NCBI GenBank assembly: GCA_023150845.1 | Contig: JAKLKD010000011.1 | Span: 21,967-85,966, forward strand | From: Myxococcota bacterium | GTDB lineage: Bacteria > Myxococcota_A > UBA796 > CAJQPC01 | Reading direction: 5' to 3' | Length of the DNA stretch: 64,000 nucleotides | In this document: piece by piece, positions 1 to 8,783 of the stretch | Layout: each line of letters begins with the position of its first letter | Numbering within the stretch: the first letter of the stretch is position 1 | Notes under the pieces: model-generated | The model's database searches: none | What the model saw: only the letters and a program-made list of their open reading frames with translations | What the model was told of the DNA's origin: nothing | Made by a program: the position numbers and the translations under genes

Positions 1-267
1 CACCTCAAACTGCGTGGAGTCGTAGCGGAAGTCGAAGGCGAGGCGCACCTGGCCCGAGGCGCGGTCCACATAGGGCAGGCAGTCCTTCATCTCGGACTCC
101 TTCACCCCGGCGTCAACGCACTGGCCCTTCTCGGTGAAGATGCGCAGCTCGAGGTCGGTGCCCTCGACCTGCTCCACGCCCCCCACCCGCAGGGTGGTGT
201 TGGGGATGTGGATGATGTCTTCCGAGCAGCTCGTGAGCAGGCCCCACAGGGCCAACGACGTGAACAT
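1..267 (-). CDS. Lipoprotein, 3' part outside window
   Basis: Partial gene: 89 codons from the start are visible and the reading frame runs off the left edge. The N-terminus MFTSLALWGLLTSC is a short type II signal peptide with lipobox LTSC, so the mature protein should be lipid-anchored. The rest has Cys residues around 54 and 64 but no motif I recognise. The ATG shares its first base with the TGA of the upstream membrane gene (TGATG), and a GGGAGGAG sequence about 8 nt before the ATG is a good ribosome binding site. The two genes are therefore translationally coupled. The function is unknown. Confidence 0.7.
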   Translation of the reverse strand, partial: MFTSLALWGLLTSCSEDIIHIPNTTLRVGGVEQVEGTDLELRIFTEKGQCVDAGVKESEMKDCLPYVDRASGQVRLAFDFRYDSTQFEV

Positions 268-1271
268 CAGCGCTCCTCCCTGGGGAGCATGATGAACTCC
301 AAGGTCGTCGCCTCGTCGCCTTGGCCGAGCACCACGCGGTCGCCGGAGCTGAGCCGCGTCTCGAGCGGCGCGGGGCGGCGCGGGTCGTAGCGCAGGTCGA
401 TGCGCTCCAAGAAGCGGCGCACGACCGTCGGCTGCAGGGTGAGGCCGCGGGCCTTGTAGCGCTGCTCGCCGTCTACGGCGACGGAGAGGTGCAGCTCCAT
501 CACCTGGCCATTCGCGTTCAGCCAGAGGTCGAGGCCACGGGGGAAGTGCCCGACGAAGCGCTCCTTCGGGCTGCGGTCCATGGCGTCCACGGGGATACGC
601 AGGCCGTAGCGGCTCGGCGAGAGCACCCGCAGCCAGCCCGCGTAGAGCTCATCGGGGATGCCCCAGGCCAAGACGCCGTAGCCGAAGCCCCAGGTGAACG
701 CCCCCAAGGCGCTGGCGAGGTAGAGGTCGTAGTAGATCGTGAAGTTGCAGAGGTGCCAGACCGCGCCACCAAACAGCCCCGCCGCGGCGCCGGAGAGGAG
801 CTGGGTGACGCCGCCCTTAAACTTCCGGGTGACCAGGGGGCCGAGCGCCGAGCCGAGCCCGGCGATCACGAAGCCGCCGAGGCGGTAGCGTAAGGAGACG
901 AGGGCCGAGTCCGTCGAGTCGGGCACCGCGCCGAAGAGCGCCGGGCCGAGCGCGAAGGTCCACAGCCAGTAACCCAAGAACCCGACGCCGAAGCTGATGC
1001 CCGCGGCGGTCAGAGTGAGCGCGAGGCGGCTCGGCAAGGCGCGGCGGCGGAGGCTGCCTTCAGCCAAGGTGGCGGCGCCGCCGATCATCCCGGAGCTGGT
1101 CGCGAGGTACAGCGCGCCGTCCCACTCCAGCGACCAGAACGGCCCGATGAGCGTGAACCAGCTCATGACGAACCACCACGCGAGCAGGCCCGCCGCCCCC
1201 GTGATGAGGGCGACCTGCAGGTGGCGTTGCCAGGTGTAGGGGACGAGGAAGATGTTCAACTGGACCTCCAC
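267..1271 (-). CDS. Polytopic membrane protein with C-terminal FHA-like domain
   Basis: About 334 aa. The first about 200 residues hold five to six hydrophobic segments rich in Gly/Ala, so this is an inner-membrane protein. The C-terminal about 120 residues are soluble and end in a pattern like a degenerate FHA fold (a GDRVVLGQG turn followed by a TLEFIML strand). I infer a phosphopeptide-binding-like module from this, but the canonical Arg/Ser/His residues are not clear. The GTG at 1271 has little behind it. A TTG at 1259 sits 5 nt after a GGAGG and may be the true start. It is divergent from an FHA gene (1425-3098), which supports a signalling or assembly role for the locus. Confidence 0.6.
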   Translation of the reverse strand: MEVQLNIFLVPYTWQRHLQVALITGAAGLLAWWFVMSWFTLIGPFWSLEWDGALYLATSSGMIGGAATLAEGSLRRRALPSRLALTLTAAGISFGVGFLGYWLWTFALGPALFGAVPDSTDSALVSLRYRLGGFVIAGLGSALGPLVTRKFKGGVTQLLSGAAAGLFGGAVWHLCNFTIYYDLYLASALGAFTWGFGYGVLAWGIPDELYAGWLRVLSPSRYGLRIPVDAMDRSPKERFVGHFPRGLDLWLNANGQVMELHLSVAVDGEQRYKARGLTLQPTVVRRFLERIDLRYDPRRPAPLETRLSSGDRVVLGQGDEATTLEFIMLPREER

Positions 1272-1297
1272 CTCTTTGGGAGCGTCGCGCCGGGAGG

Positions 1298-1303
1298 ATC
1301 ATA
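1298..1303 (-). promoter_or_regulatory. Possible -10 element for the membrane/lipoprotein pair
   Basis: On the minus strand the sequence TATGAT (5 of 6 matches to TATAAT) lies about 27 bp before the start of the membrane gene. No convincing -35 hexamer is seen 17 bp upstream. It mirrors the TATGAT on the opposite strand at 1401-1406. Confidence 0.3.
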
Positions 1304-1397
1304 CAAGCTTCGTGGGCCCAGGGCGAGTGGGGCCGCCCCGATCTCCTCCTTGAGGCGCCCCGAGGCGCGCGCTCGCCGCCCACGAATCGCCGGGGGC

Positions 1398-1406
1398 TGC
1401 TATGAT
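1398..1406 (+). promoter_or_regulatory. Extended -10 promoter for the FHA gene
   Basis: TGCTATGAT matches the extended -10 pattern TGnTATAAT with one mismatch. Transcription would start near 1413, leaving a short leader that holds the GGAGG at 1416-1420 and the ATG at 1425. No -35 is evident, as is usual for extended -10 promoters. Confidence 0.4.
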
Positions 1407-1424
1407 CCCGCACGCGGAGGATGT

Positions 1425-3098
1425 ATGGCCGAAGATCTGGCGCTCTACCTCAGGCTCGCCCCCGAGTTCGGCGGCACACGCTTCGGGCCCTTTGAGGGCG
1501 CTGAAGTGCGCCTGGGCTCGGACCAGTCGAACAACGAGATCGTGCTCCCTGAAGCCTTAGGCGTGGCGCCGGCGCATGTTCGTATCTACCGCCAGGCCGA
1601 CATGGGCATCATCGTCGCGCCCGTGGACCGCACCGCCGCGGTCTACGTCTGGCAAGGAAACGCGACCAAACCCAAGCAGATCAACACCCCCGTCGCCACC
1701 CGCGCCGGGGACTCCTTCGCGCTCGTCACCGCCCAGGGCCCGCGCTTCTTCATCGAGATCGACAAGCTGCCCGAAGAGGTCGTGAAGAAGCGGGAGCAAG
1801 AGAAGAAGTTCAACCCCGCCCGGCGCCGCCTCTCCGCCGAGGCCTTCAAGCAGGAAGGAAAACGCCAGGCCCTCACCTCGGTGCTCAGCACGGGCATCGG
1901 CCAGATGGCCCAGCGCGCCTACGTCTTCGTCGTCTCCGGCGCGATCTTCCAGCCTCGAAACATCATCATGCTGTTCGGGATCGCGGGGGGCTACATCTTC
2001 GGCGGCGTGCAGAGCTGCCGCATGGCCGGGGTGAAGTCCGAGCTCGACAGCACGAAGGCCGAGCTCGACAACAAGGGGAAGGAGGTGAGCGTCCTCAAGG
2101 ACATCTCCAACACCAACTCCGCCGACCTCAAGTTCTCCCAGCTCGTGCTCCAGGTGACCGGCGCGACCGCCTTGGCCTCGGCGCTTGACGAAGATCAGGC
2201 CATGGCCGCCGCGGTCAAAGAGAAGGCCGCGCTCATCGCCCAGTCCTCCAAAGACTACGAGTGGCTGATCAACCCCAAGAAGGGCGCGGCGCGCGCAGGC
2301 AACTTCGCGCGAATCCGCGAGGCCGCCTTGGAGGAGTCGGAGTTTGACCCCGACACCGCGAAGCTCATCCCCTGGCTCGCCGCGGTGACCGACCTCTCCC
2401 AAGAGGGCTGGACCTCGATCAACGACTCCAACGCCGAGCAGGTCTGCGGCCGCGGGCCCATGGCGATCACCTACCGGCAGGCGATCAACTTCGGGCTCAC
2501 CCCGGTGCTGGACGCCTACCTCAAGGGCAGCCTCGCGGACTACGACGGCGAGGGCTCCCGGGCCCTGCGCGCCGAGGCCCTGCGCGCGACGGCGAAGGCC
2601 GCGGGCATCGCCGCCCCGTCGGAGCTGGAGGGCGAGTTTGAGACCCAGATCAACCTCATGCGCACCGGCCGCGAGGCCTGCCTGGCCCTGACCGGCGGCG
2701 ACGACAAACGTGACAACGTCGGCGTGCTCATCCGCACCCTCGCCCGTCACCTCGGCGCGAGCGCCGACTTTGTGCCCGCCTCGGGCAAAGCCCACGCCGT
2801 CACGGCGCGCATCGCGAAGTTCTTCGCCGCCGACATCGACACCGTCGTCTTCTCCGAGAAGCGCAGCTCCGGCCTCGACCTCAACCGGGGCCCCGTCGGC
2901 GCCTCCTTGGGCCAGATGGGCCCCCAAGGCGCCTGGGTGAAGGACCGCGCGGCGGAGACCATCGCCCGCTCGACGGTGCTGCCCTGCCAGGCCGTGCTCA
3001 AGTACGGCGAGAACCCCGCCGTGGCGGCGACCTTCGGCGACGCCTTGCCCTCGCCGGTCTACTGCCTGATCCTCGACTGGAAGCTGCGCAACGAGTGA
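1425..3098 (+). CDS. FHA-domain membrane protein
   Basis: 557 aa. Residues about 10-110 look like an FHA phosphothreonine-binding domain (VRLGSDQSNNEIVLPE, then APAHVRIYRQ, close to the usual GR/S..N.i.l....S..Ha pattern). A basic linker follows, then one hydrophobic segment near residues 175-195, a short heptad-like stretch (KSELDSTKAELDNKGKEV) and a large C-terminal domain of unknown fold. This suggests a cytoplasmic FHA domain joined through a membrane anchor to a probable periplasmic domain. The ATG at 1425 is chosen because GGAGG lies 4 nt upstream. An ATG at 1421 is out of frame. The partner is probably a Ser/Thr-kinase substrate. Confidence 0.7.
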   Translation: MAEDLALYLRLAPEFGGTRFGPFEGAEVRLGSDQSNNEIVLPEALGVAPAHVRIYRQADMGIIVAPVDRTAAVYVWQGNATKPKQINTPVATRAGDSFALVTAQGPRFFIEIDKLPEEVVKKREQEKKFNPARRRLSAEAFKQEGKRQALTSVLSTGIGQMAQRAYVFVVSGAIFQPRNIIMLFGIAGGYIFGGVQSCRMAGVKSELDSTKAELDNKGKEVSVLKDISNTNSADLKFSQLVLQVTGATALASALDEDQAMAAAVKEKAALIAQSSKDYEWLINPKKGAARAGNFARIREAALEESEFDPDTAKLIPWLAAVTDLSQEGWTSINDSNAEQVCGRGPMAITYRQAINFGLTPVLDAYLKGSLADYDGEGSRALRAEALRATAKAAGIAAPSELEGEFETQINLMRTGREACLALTGGDDKRDNVGVLIRTLARHLGASADFVPASGKAHAVTARIAKFFAADIDTVVFSEKRSSGLDLNRGPVGASLGQMGPQGAWVKDRAAETIARSTVLPCQAVLKYGENPAVAATFGDALPSPVYCLILDWKLRNE

Positions 3099-3106
3099 GG
3101 CGTGGC

Positions 3107-3397
3107 TCAGCGGCGCTGGCGGCGAAGCCCCACGAGGAGCAGGCCGACGGCGCCCGCGCCGAGGCCAACGAGAGAGGGCGGCGTCGAGGCGCAGCCCTGG
3201 CAGCCGCCGACCTCACCGGCCAAACCCGCGGCGCCCTTCTCGTCGCCGGTGCTCCCGGAGTCTTCGGTGGCGCTGTCCTGGCCGCCGGAGTCTTGGGACG
3301 AGGTGTCCTCGTGCGCGCTGTCAATCGTCGCGTCTTGGGCGCGCGCGAGGGGGCTAAGCGTCAAGATCCACAGGGCGAAGACGGCGGCGCGGGTCAT
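3107..3397 (-). CDS. Small MYXO-CTERM-type surface protein
   Basis: 96 aa. The N-terminal signal peptide MTRAAVFALWILTLSPLARAQ is cut probably after ARA. An acidic Asp/Ser/Gly-rich middle (DTSSQDSGGQDSATEDSG) follows. The C-terminus is tripartite: a Cys-bearing GGCQGCAST motif, a hydrophobic helix (VGLGAGAVGLLLVGL) and an arginine-rich tail RRQRR. This is the layout of MYXO-CTERM sorting tails, which in Myxococcota are processed by a myxosortase before surface display. GGAGG sits 7 nt before the ATG. The gene converges with the FHA gene, with their stops 8 nt apart. The function of the mature peptide is unknown. Confidence 0.7.
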   Translation of the reverse strand: MTRAAVFALWILTLSPLARAQDATIDSAHEDTSSQDSGGQDSATEDSGSTGDEKGAAGLAGEVGGCQGCASTPPSLVGLGAGAVGLLLVGLRRQRR

Positions 3398-3466
3398 CAG
3401 AACCTCCGACGCACCCCTAACCGGGCCCGGGCTTTCTTGCGCGGGCTCGTATGAACACGCGGCGCG

Positions 3467-3490
3467 CTTGGCGAAGCCGGGTTCGCCAAG
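3467..3490. promoter_or_regulatory. Perfect 9-bp inverted repeat in a divergent intergenic region
   Basis: CTTGGCGAA, a 6-nt loop (GCCGGG), then TTCGCCAAG. It lies between the divergent MYXO-CTERM gene (start 3397) and the gene starting at 3560. No T-run follows on either strand, so a two-fold operator is more likely than a terminator. An RNA hairpin in a leader is also possible. Confidence 0.45.
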
Positions 3491-3559
3491 ATAAAGGGCA
3501 TCGAACGCGCCTCGGCCCCCCCCGCTGACGCGACGATGGCTCCGGAGAGCAAACAAGAC

Positions 3560-4330
3560 ATGGCCACGCAGACGCAGACCACCGCGAAGGAGGCTCGCCT
3601 CTCGGCGCGCTCTGAGCAGGATTTCGCTGACCTCATCGCCCAGGTGCTCATCGACGAGCGCGACGCCGACAAGGTCGTCGACTTCCTCACGAAGCTGAAC
3701 GTGCCCAAGGCCTTCGATCCGGGCACGGAGCTGGTCATCAAGCCCGAAGGCATCACCTCGGCCTCGGACTTCGACGTGGAGACCGAGATCTCCAACGGCT
3801 TCGTGAAGTTCACGGACCGCCACGTACGGAAGCTCAAGTGGCACGTCTCGCACCCCGCCCTCGACGGCGTGGAGCAGGTCATCGTGCTCTACCGCTCCGT
3901 CGGGTACATCGCGCAGCTCCGCATCTCGCGCATCCTGCACCTCCTCAAGGCGCGGGAGACCCTGACCACCTTCGAGTGGGGCATGGCGCGTGAGCTGCTC
4001 AACCGCACCTACCGCGACTTCCGCCAGGCCACGAGCATCGTGACCCAGGCCTGGCTCGACGCCCTCAAGGAGTCGAACGACCCCGAGGCCGTCAAGGTCG
4101 CCCTCACCCCCCTGCCCCAGATCATCCGCAACCAGTCGAACGTGCTGGCGGAGCTCCGTGAGCAGCTTGAGCGCGCCCGGCTCACCCTCGCGGTGAAGCC
4201 CGACGGTTACCCCCCGGTGCGCCCGCCGCGCTACTTCGGCGGCGACCTCCTGGACAGCGCCTCCTGGAAGCACTTCTGGGGTGAGGTCCACATCATGGCC
4301 GACAACCTCAACCAGCACGTCCTGAACTGA
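3560..4330 (+). CDS. Hypothetical cytoplasmic protein, 256 aa
   Basis: I do not recognise the family. The protein is soluble, mostly helical and charged, with no signal peptide. The second half (ETLTTFEWGMARELLNRTYRD onward) reads like a helical bundle, and the C-terminus is aromatic (WKHFWGEVHIM). The ATG at 3560 is preferred over an in-frame ATG at 3536 because GGAGAG lies 10 nt before it and nothing suitable precedes the earlier codon. It stands alone between the MYXO-CTERM gene and the metal chaperone gene. Its codon use is the same as its neighbours, so it looks like a resident gene. Confidence 0.6.
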   Translation: MATQTQTTAKEARLSARSEQDFADLIAQVLIDERDADKVVDFLTKLNVPKAFDPGTELVIKPEGITSASDFDVETEISNGFVKFTDRHVRKLKWHVSHPALDGVEQVIVLYRSVGYIAQLRISRILHLLKARETLTTFEWGMARELLNRTYRDFRQATSIVTQAWLDALKESNDPEAVKVALTPLPQIIRNQSNVLAELREQLERARLTLAVKPDGYPPVRPPRYFGGDLLDSASWKHFWGEVHIMADNLNQHVLN

Positions 4331-4371
4331 TCGCCCCGCGGCGCTCGGCTCAGGCGCGCCTCGGAGCGCCT

Positions 4372-4587
4372 GTGTCTACTGTGCTCACCTTGCCTGTTGA
4401 GGGCATGACCTGCGGCGGCTGCGCGAGCTCCGTGCGCCGCGTGCTCGCTGAAGATGAGGCGGTGCTGGAGGTCCTGGAGGTGAGCGTCGCCGATCGCCGC
4501 GCGAGCCTCCGGGTGGACGAGGCGCGCCTCGACCGCGCGCGCCTCACCCAGCGCATCGAGGACGCCGGGTTCAGCGTCCCCGCCTGA
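4372..4587 (+). CDS. Heavy-metal-associated (HMA) domain protein, CopZ-like
   Basis: 71 aa forming one HMA ferredoxin-like fold. The metal-binding loop is GMTCGGCASSV, in which the two Cys of the CxxC bind a soft metal, typically Cu(I). The domain ends with the usual EDAGF element. Free-standing HMA proteins hand copper to P-type ATPases or regulators, but no such partner is in this window. The GTG start has GGAG 5 nt upstream. The stop lies 8 nt from the end of the convergent SUMF1 gene. Mercury-binding MerP is less likely because there is no signal peptide. Confidence 0.85.
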   Translation: MSTVLTLPVEGMTCGGCASSVRRVLAEDEAVLEVLEVSVADRRASLRVDEARLDRARLTQRIEDAGFSVPA

Positions 4588-4595
4588 GCCGCCGC

Positions 4596-5606
4596 TCAGG
4601 GCAGGTCGCGCCCCAGACGAAAGCCCCGCAGGGGCGAGCGGTGGTGCGGCAGGTTGTGGTTGCGGCGCGGCAGCCGACAGAGGCGCTCGGAGCCGTCCCA
4701 GCGCCCGCCGCGGTACGCCCGCGGCTGATCGTCCTCCCCTTGGGGCGGCCTCAGCGCGCGGCCCGTGGCGTCGACGAGGGGCCCCTCTTGGCGCCAAGGA
4801 TCGGCGAGCCACTCCTCGACGTTGCCCGCGAGGTGGCGCACGCCGTAGGGGCTCTCATCGACGGGGAAGTCGCTCATGCGCCCGGGGAGCTCACGGCCGA
4901 GGCGGCTCTGACGCATGCAGCAGTAGGTGGGGTCGAGCCAGTCACCCCAAGGGAAGACCCGGCCATCGACGCCGCGGCCCGCCTTCTCCCACTCCAGCTC
5001 GGTGAGCAGGCGGGTGAGCACGCCGTCTCGGGCGGCGCGCCAGCGGGCGAAGGCCCGGGCGCAGGCCCAGCTCACGAACAGCGCGGGCCAGTCGGGCAGC
5101 CAGATGTCGCCGTCTTGGTCGGGGCCGAGCTCAAAGTGTCCCTTGCTGTCGCGGTAGACGAGCAAGGCGCCGTCCGGGGCGTCTACGCCGCGGCGCTCCC
5201 GAGGCGCCCAGCGTAAGGCGGCCTCCTCTTGCCCCTGATCGACGAGGTCGTTGAGGAACTCAAGGTAATCGGCGTTCGTCGTCGGGAACCGGTCGATGAT
5301 GAAGCCGTCCACCCAGACCGGGGCGAGGGCCGGGCTGTCGGGGTTCATCTCGTCGCCGCCGGCCAAGAACCAGCCGCTCGGGACGTACCGCTCCCAGGCG
5401 CTCAGGGCGCCGGATGGGGGCAGCCAGATCGGGGTCGGCGCGGAGTCCCCCGGCGCCACGCCGTCCCAGCGGCCCTGGCGGCTGATGCGCACGGGGTAAC
5501 AGACCTCCTCGTGGCCCTCGGCGCGCACCCGGAGGAGGTAGCTCCCCATGGGCAGCCGGTGGTTGAGGATCGGCGTCTCGCCGAGCTCATCGACGGGCTC
5601 GGGCAC
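4596..5606 (-). CDS. SUMF1/formylglycine-generating-enzyme-like protein, probably the cut-off half of a kinase fusion
   Basis: 336 aa. The N-terminal about 50 residues are PEGA-like ([20 protein letters not shown]). From about residue 70 comes a SUMF1/FGE-like fold: [16 protein letters not shown], then [37 protein letters not shown], and the terminal RGGRWDGS and [10 protein letters not shown]. Bacterial proteins of this type next to kinases usually lack proven FGE activity and may bind ligands. The only start-like codon is a GTG at 5606 lying inside the upstream kinase frame, with a 20-nt overlap. The beginning of the reading frame looks like the middle of a PEGA domain, so a frameshift is likely. 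Confidence 0.7.
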   Translation of the reverse strand: MPEPVDELGETPILNHRLPMGSYLLRVRAEGHEEVCYPVRISRQGRWDGVAPGDSAPTPIWLPPSGALSAWERYVPSGWFLAGGDEMNPDSPALAPVWVDGFIIDRFPTTNADYLEFLNDLVDQGQEEAALRWAPRERRGVDAPDGALLVYRDSKGHFELGPDQDGDIWLPDWPALFVSWACARAFARWRAARDGVLTRLLTELEWEKAGRGVDGRVFPWGDWLDPTYCCMRQSRLGRELPGRMSDFPVDESPYGVRHLAGNVEEWLADPWRQEGPLVDATGRALRPPQGEDDQPRAYRGGRWDGSERLCRLPRRNHNLPHHRSPLRGFRLGRDLP

Positions 5607-7215
5607 GAGAGCGGTAGAGGGTGACCTTGGCGCCGGGCGGGTCGGTGACGAGGCTCACCGCGCCCTCGCCGGAGAGGTAGGCGCGCCAGGCGCCACGATC
5701 GTGGCGGCGCAGGTTGTTCTCGGCGATGGTCGTCGCGGCGTCGTCCCGGCGCAGCTCGGCGAGGCGGTGCTCGGCGGCGAAGATGTCGGCCAGCCGGGCG
5801 TGGGCCTCGTCGAGGTCGGGCACCTGGTGCAGGGCCGTGTTGAGCAGCTCCGCCCGGCGCAGCTCCAGGCGGCGCGCGAGGGACTCCAGGCGGGTGGCCT
5901 CGTCTTCGGCGTCCCAGGCCGGGCGCTTCTTCTCGACGGGATCCACCGGGGTCAGGCCCTCGGAGAGCGTGGCGAACAGCGCCCGGGCGGTGACGGCCTG
6001 CTCCCGGAGGCGCGCGGCCTCGGGCACCAAGGCGTCGGCGCGGGCGACGATCTCCAGGGCCCGCTCGCGGCTGCGCACGCCCTCCAGCCACTCGCCGATG
6101 GCGTCGGAGAGCGCGAGGGCGTCCTGGAAACGCTCCTCGGGGGCCCGGGCCATGGCGCGCAGGCAGATGGCCTCGAGCTCTTCAGGGATCGGCCGCGGGG
6201 AGACGGCGGAGGGCGGCGGCGGCGGCCCCCGCAGGAGCGCGTCGAGGGCCTCCAGGCCGTTGCGCTGGGTGTAGGGCGGCCGCCCGGTGAGCAGCTCGTA
6301 GAGGATCGCGCCCAAGGCGTAGACGTCCGCGCGGGGACCGAGGTCGGGCTCCCCTCGGGCCTGCTCCGGCGCCATGTAGGCCGGGGTGCCGGTGACGCTG
6401 CCCTCGGCGTCCGGCCCGGCGACGTGGGGCTGGGGGTTTCGTTCGCCGTGGATCACGGCCACGCCCCAGTCCATGACGAGCACCTCGCCGAAGTCCCCGA
6501 CCATGACGTTTGAGGGCTTGAGGTCGCGGTGGAGCACCTGGAGGCTGTGGGCGTAGGCGACGGGCTCGCAGACCTTCCGGAAGAGCTCCAGGAGCCGCCG
6601 CTGGCTCCAGACCGTCGAGCTGGCCGCGTGGGCCTCGCGGAGCAGCTCCTTGAGCGTGCGGCCGCGGACCTCCTGCATCGTGAAGAAGTAGCGGCCATCG
6701 GCGGTGCGCCCACGCTCAAACACGGGCACGACGCCGGGGTGCTGGAGCTGGGCGGTGATGCTCGCCTCCTCAAAGAAGCGGGCGACGGCGCGCTCGTCGG
6801 CGGCGTGCTCCCGGCGCAGCACCTTCATCGCGACGCAGCGCTCCAGCGCCGGGTCCCAGACCCGCAGCACCTCGGCGTGACCACCTTGGCCGAGCTGCCC
6901 CACGAGCTTAAAACGCTCGGGATCGGTGCCGGTGACGACCATCGGGGGGCCGCCGCTGGCGCTCGCCGCGACGGGCACCTCGCTCCGGCCGCCGCCGCTG
7001 AGGAAGATCTCCAGGGTGGCGTCGCTGGGGTCGATGCGGCCCGAGCGGCGTAGGGTCGCGAGGTCACCCGCCCGGGACAAGGTCAGGGCGTCCTCTAAGG
7101 CGTTCTGGGTGACGACCCGGCGGATCACCACCTCCAGATCCTCACGCGCGTCCCGGCTCAGTCCATGCTTTTGGACGAGCTCAGTGACCTCGGCGCGGAG
7201 GAACGGATCTCGCAT
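5587..7215 (-). CDS. Serine/threonine protein kinase
   Basis: 542 aa from the ATG at 7215 (GGAG 6 nt upstream; a TTG at 7218 is also in frame). An N-terminal helical region of about 100 residues precedes a full kinase domain at about 104-380: Gly-rich loop [11 protein letters not shown] (107-117), catalytic Lys131, HRDLKPSN (229-236), DWG in place of DFG (249-251) and [10 protein letters not shown] (276-285). A helical linker follows, then the start of a PEGA-like strand ([11 protein letters not shown]) that stops abruptly in an Arg-rich tail, SRARARR. Related myxobacterial proteins continue through PEGA into SUMF1, and that continuation is found one frame over at 5606. The kinase should be active. 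There is no membrane segment. Confidence 0.85.
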   Translation of the reverse strand: MRDPFLRAEVTELVQKHGLSRDAREDLEVVIRRVVTQNALEDALTLSRAGDLATLRRSGRIDPSDATLEIFLSGGGRSEVPVAASASGGPPMVVTGTDPERFKLVGQLGQGGHAEVLRVWDPALERCVAMKVLRREHAADERAVARFFEEASITAQLQHPGVVPVFERGRTADGRYFFTMQEVRGRTLKELLREAHAASSTVWSQRRLLELFRKVCEPVAYAHSLQVLHRDLKPSNVMVGDFGEVLVMDWGVAVIHGERNPQPHVAGPDAEGSVTGTPAYMAPEQARGEPDLGPRADVYALGAILYELLTGRPPYTQRNGLEALDALLRGPPPPPSAVSPRPIPEELEAICLRAMARAPEERFQDALALSDAIGEWLEGVRSRERALEIVARADALVPEAARLREQAVTARALFATLSEGLTPVDPVEKKRPAWDAEDEATRLESLARRLELRRAELLNTALHQVPDLDEAHARLADIFAAEHRLAELRRDDAATTIAENNLRRHDRGAWRAYLSGEGAVSLVTDPPGAKVTLYRSRARARR

Positions 7216-7292
7216 CAAGTGCTCCAGGAGGGCCTGGAGAACGAGATTACCGCCAGTCAGTCTGAATTTATCGAAGCCGTGACAAAAGGAGA

Positions 7293-7304
7293 CAAGGCCG
7301 GGGA

Positions 7305-7314
<10 letters not shown>
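7293..7314 (-). terminator. Hairpin at the end of the persulfide dioxygenase gene
   Basis: CAAGGCC and GGCCTTG pair around an 8-nt loop that contains the stop codon. On the minus strand the stem is followed by TCTCCTTTTGTC, a weak T-rich stretch. It could be a weak intrinsic terminator, although the overlap with the stop codon is unusual. Confidence 0.35.
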
Positions 7315-8168
<854 letters not shown>

Positions 8169-8204
8169 GGGGACACCTCAGCGTGAAGTGGGCGCGGCGG
8201 GGCC

Positions 8205-8585
8205 TCAGGTCTCCAAGAGGCGCGTGAGGCCGCCGACGAGGGGGCGCGCGGCGACCCCTTGGGCCTGGAGCTGCCGCGCGGCGATGGCGGCGCGGCGGCC
8301 GGACTGGCAGACGAGGAGCACGGGCTGGCCGCGGAGCGTCTCGGCCCGAGCGGCGTCGAGGGTGTGCAGGGGGACGTTGATGGCGCCGGGCAGGTGGCCG
8401 CGGTTGAACTCCTCCTCGGTGCGCACATCGACGACCAGGGCCTCGGGCTCGTTGAGAAGCGCGGCGCTGTCAGCGTGGGCGGCGGCGAGGGTGGCCTCCT
8501 TCCGGAGGGTCTGCCTGCGCCAAATGGCCCAGAGCGGCAGCCCGACGGTGGCGAAGGACACGAGCACGAGGATCAGGGGGTCCAT
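8205..8585 (-). CDS. Membrane-anchored rhodanese (sulfurtransferase)
   Basis: 126 aa. One N-terminal membrane helix (about residues 3-21) is followed by a single rhodanese domain with the signature VVDVRTEEEFNRGHLPGAIN and the active-site loop CQSGRRA (Cys93). It carries sulfane sulfur on Cys93 and probably supplies or handles persulfide for the dioxygenase downstream in the same operon. The N-terminal anchor leaves the domain on the cytoplasmic side by the positive-inside rule (WRRQTLRK follows the helix). AAGAGG lies 7 nt before the ATG. Confidence 0.85.
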   Translation of the reverse strand: MDPLILVLVSFATVGLPLWAIWRRQTLRKEATLAAAHADSAALLNEPEALVVDVRTEEEFNRGHLPGAINVPLHTLDAARAETLRGQPVLLVCQSGRRAAIAARQLQAQGVAARPLVGGLTRLLET

Positions 8586-8783
8586 TCAGCGGCCTCTTGA
8601 GGAGGTGGACGGACAGGATGCACGCCGTTTCGCAAGAACCGTGCCAATCTCGACCGCTCACCGGGGCGGCCTCCAGGCGGGTCCAAGGGGCCTAGCGCCG
8701 CCCGCTGAAACGAAACCCCCGTTCCATGTTTCCCGCTGAAACAGGCCGCCGGACGCCCGGCGCGGAGGTTAGTTCGCCAAAGA

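Noticed and set aside
1557..2927. Long open frame on the minus strand opposite the FHA gene
   Set aside because: It is the antisense image of a good FHA gene, with no domain and a GC-driven amino-acid bias. High GC makes long shadow frames common.
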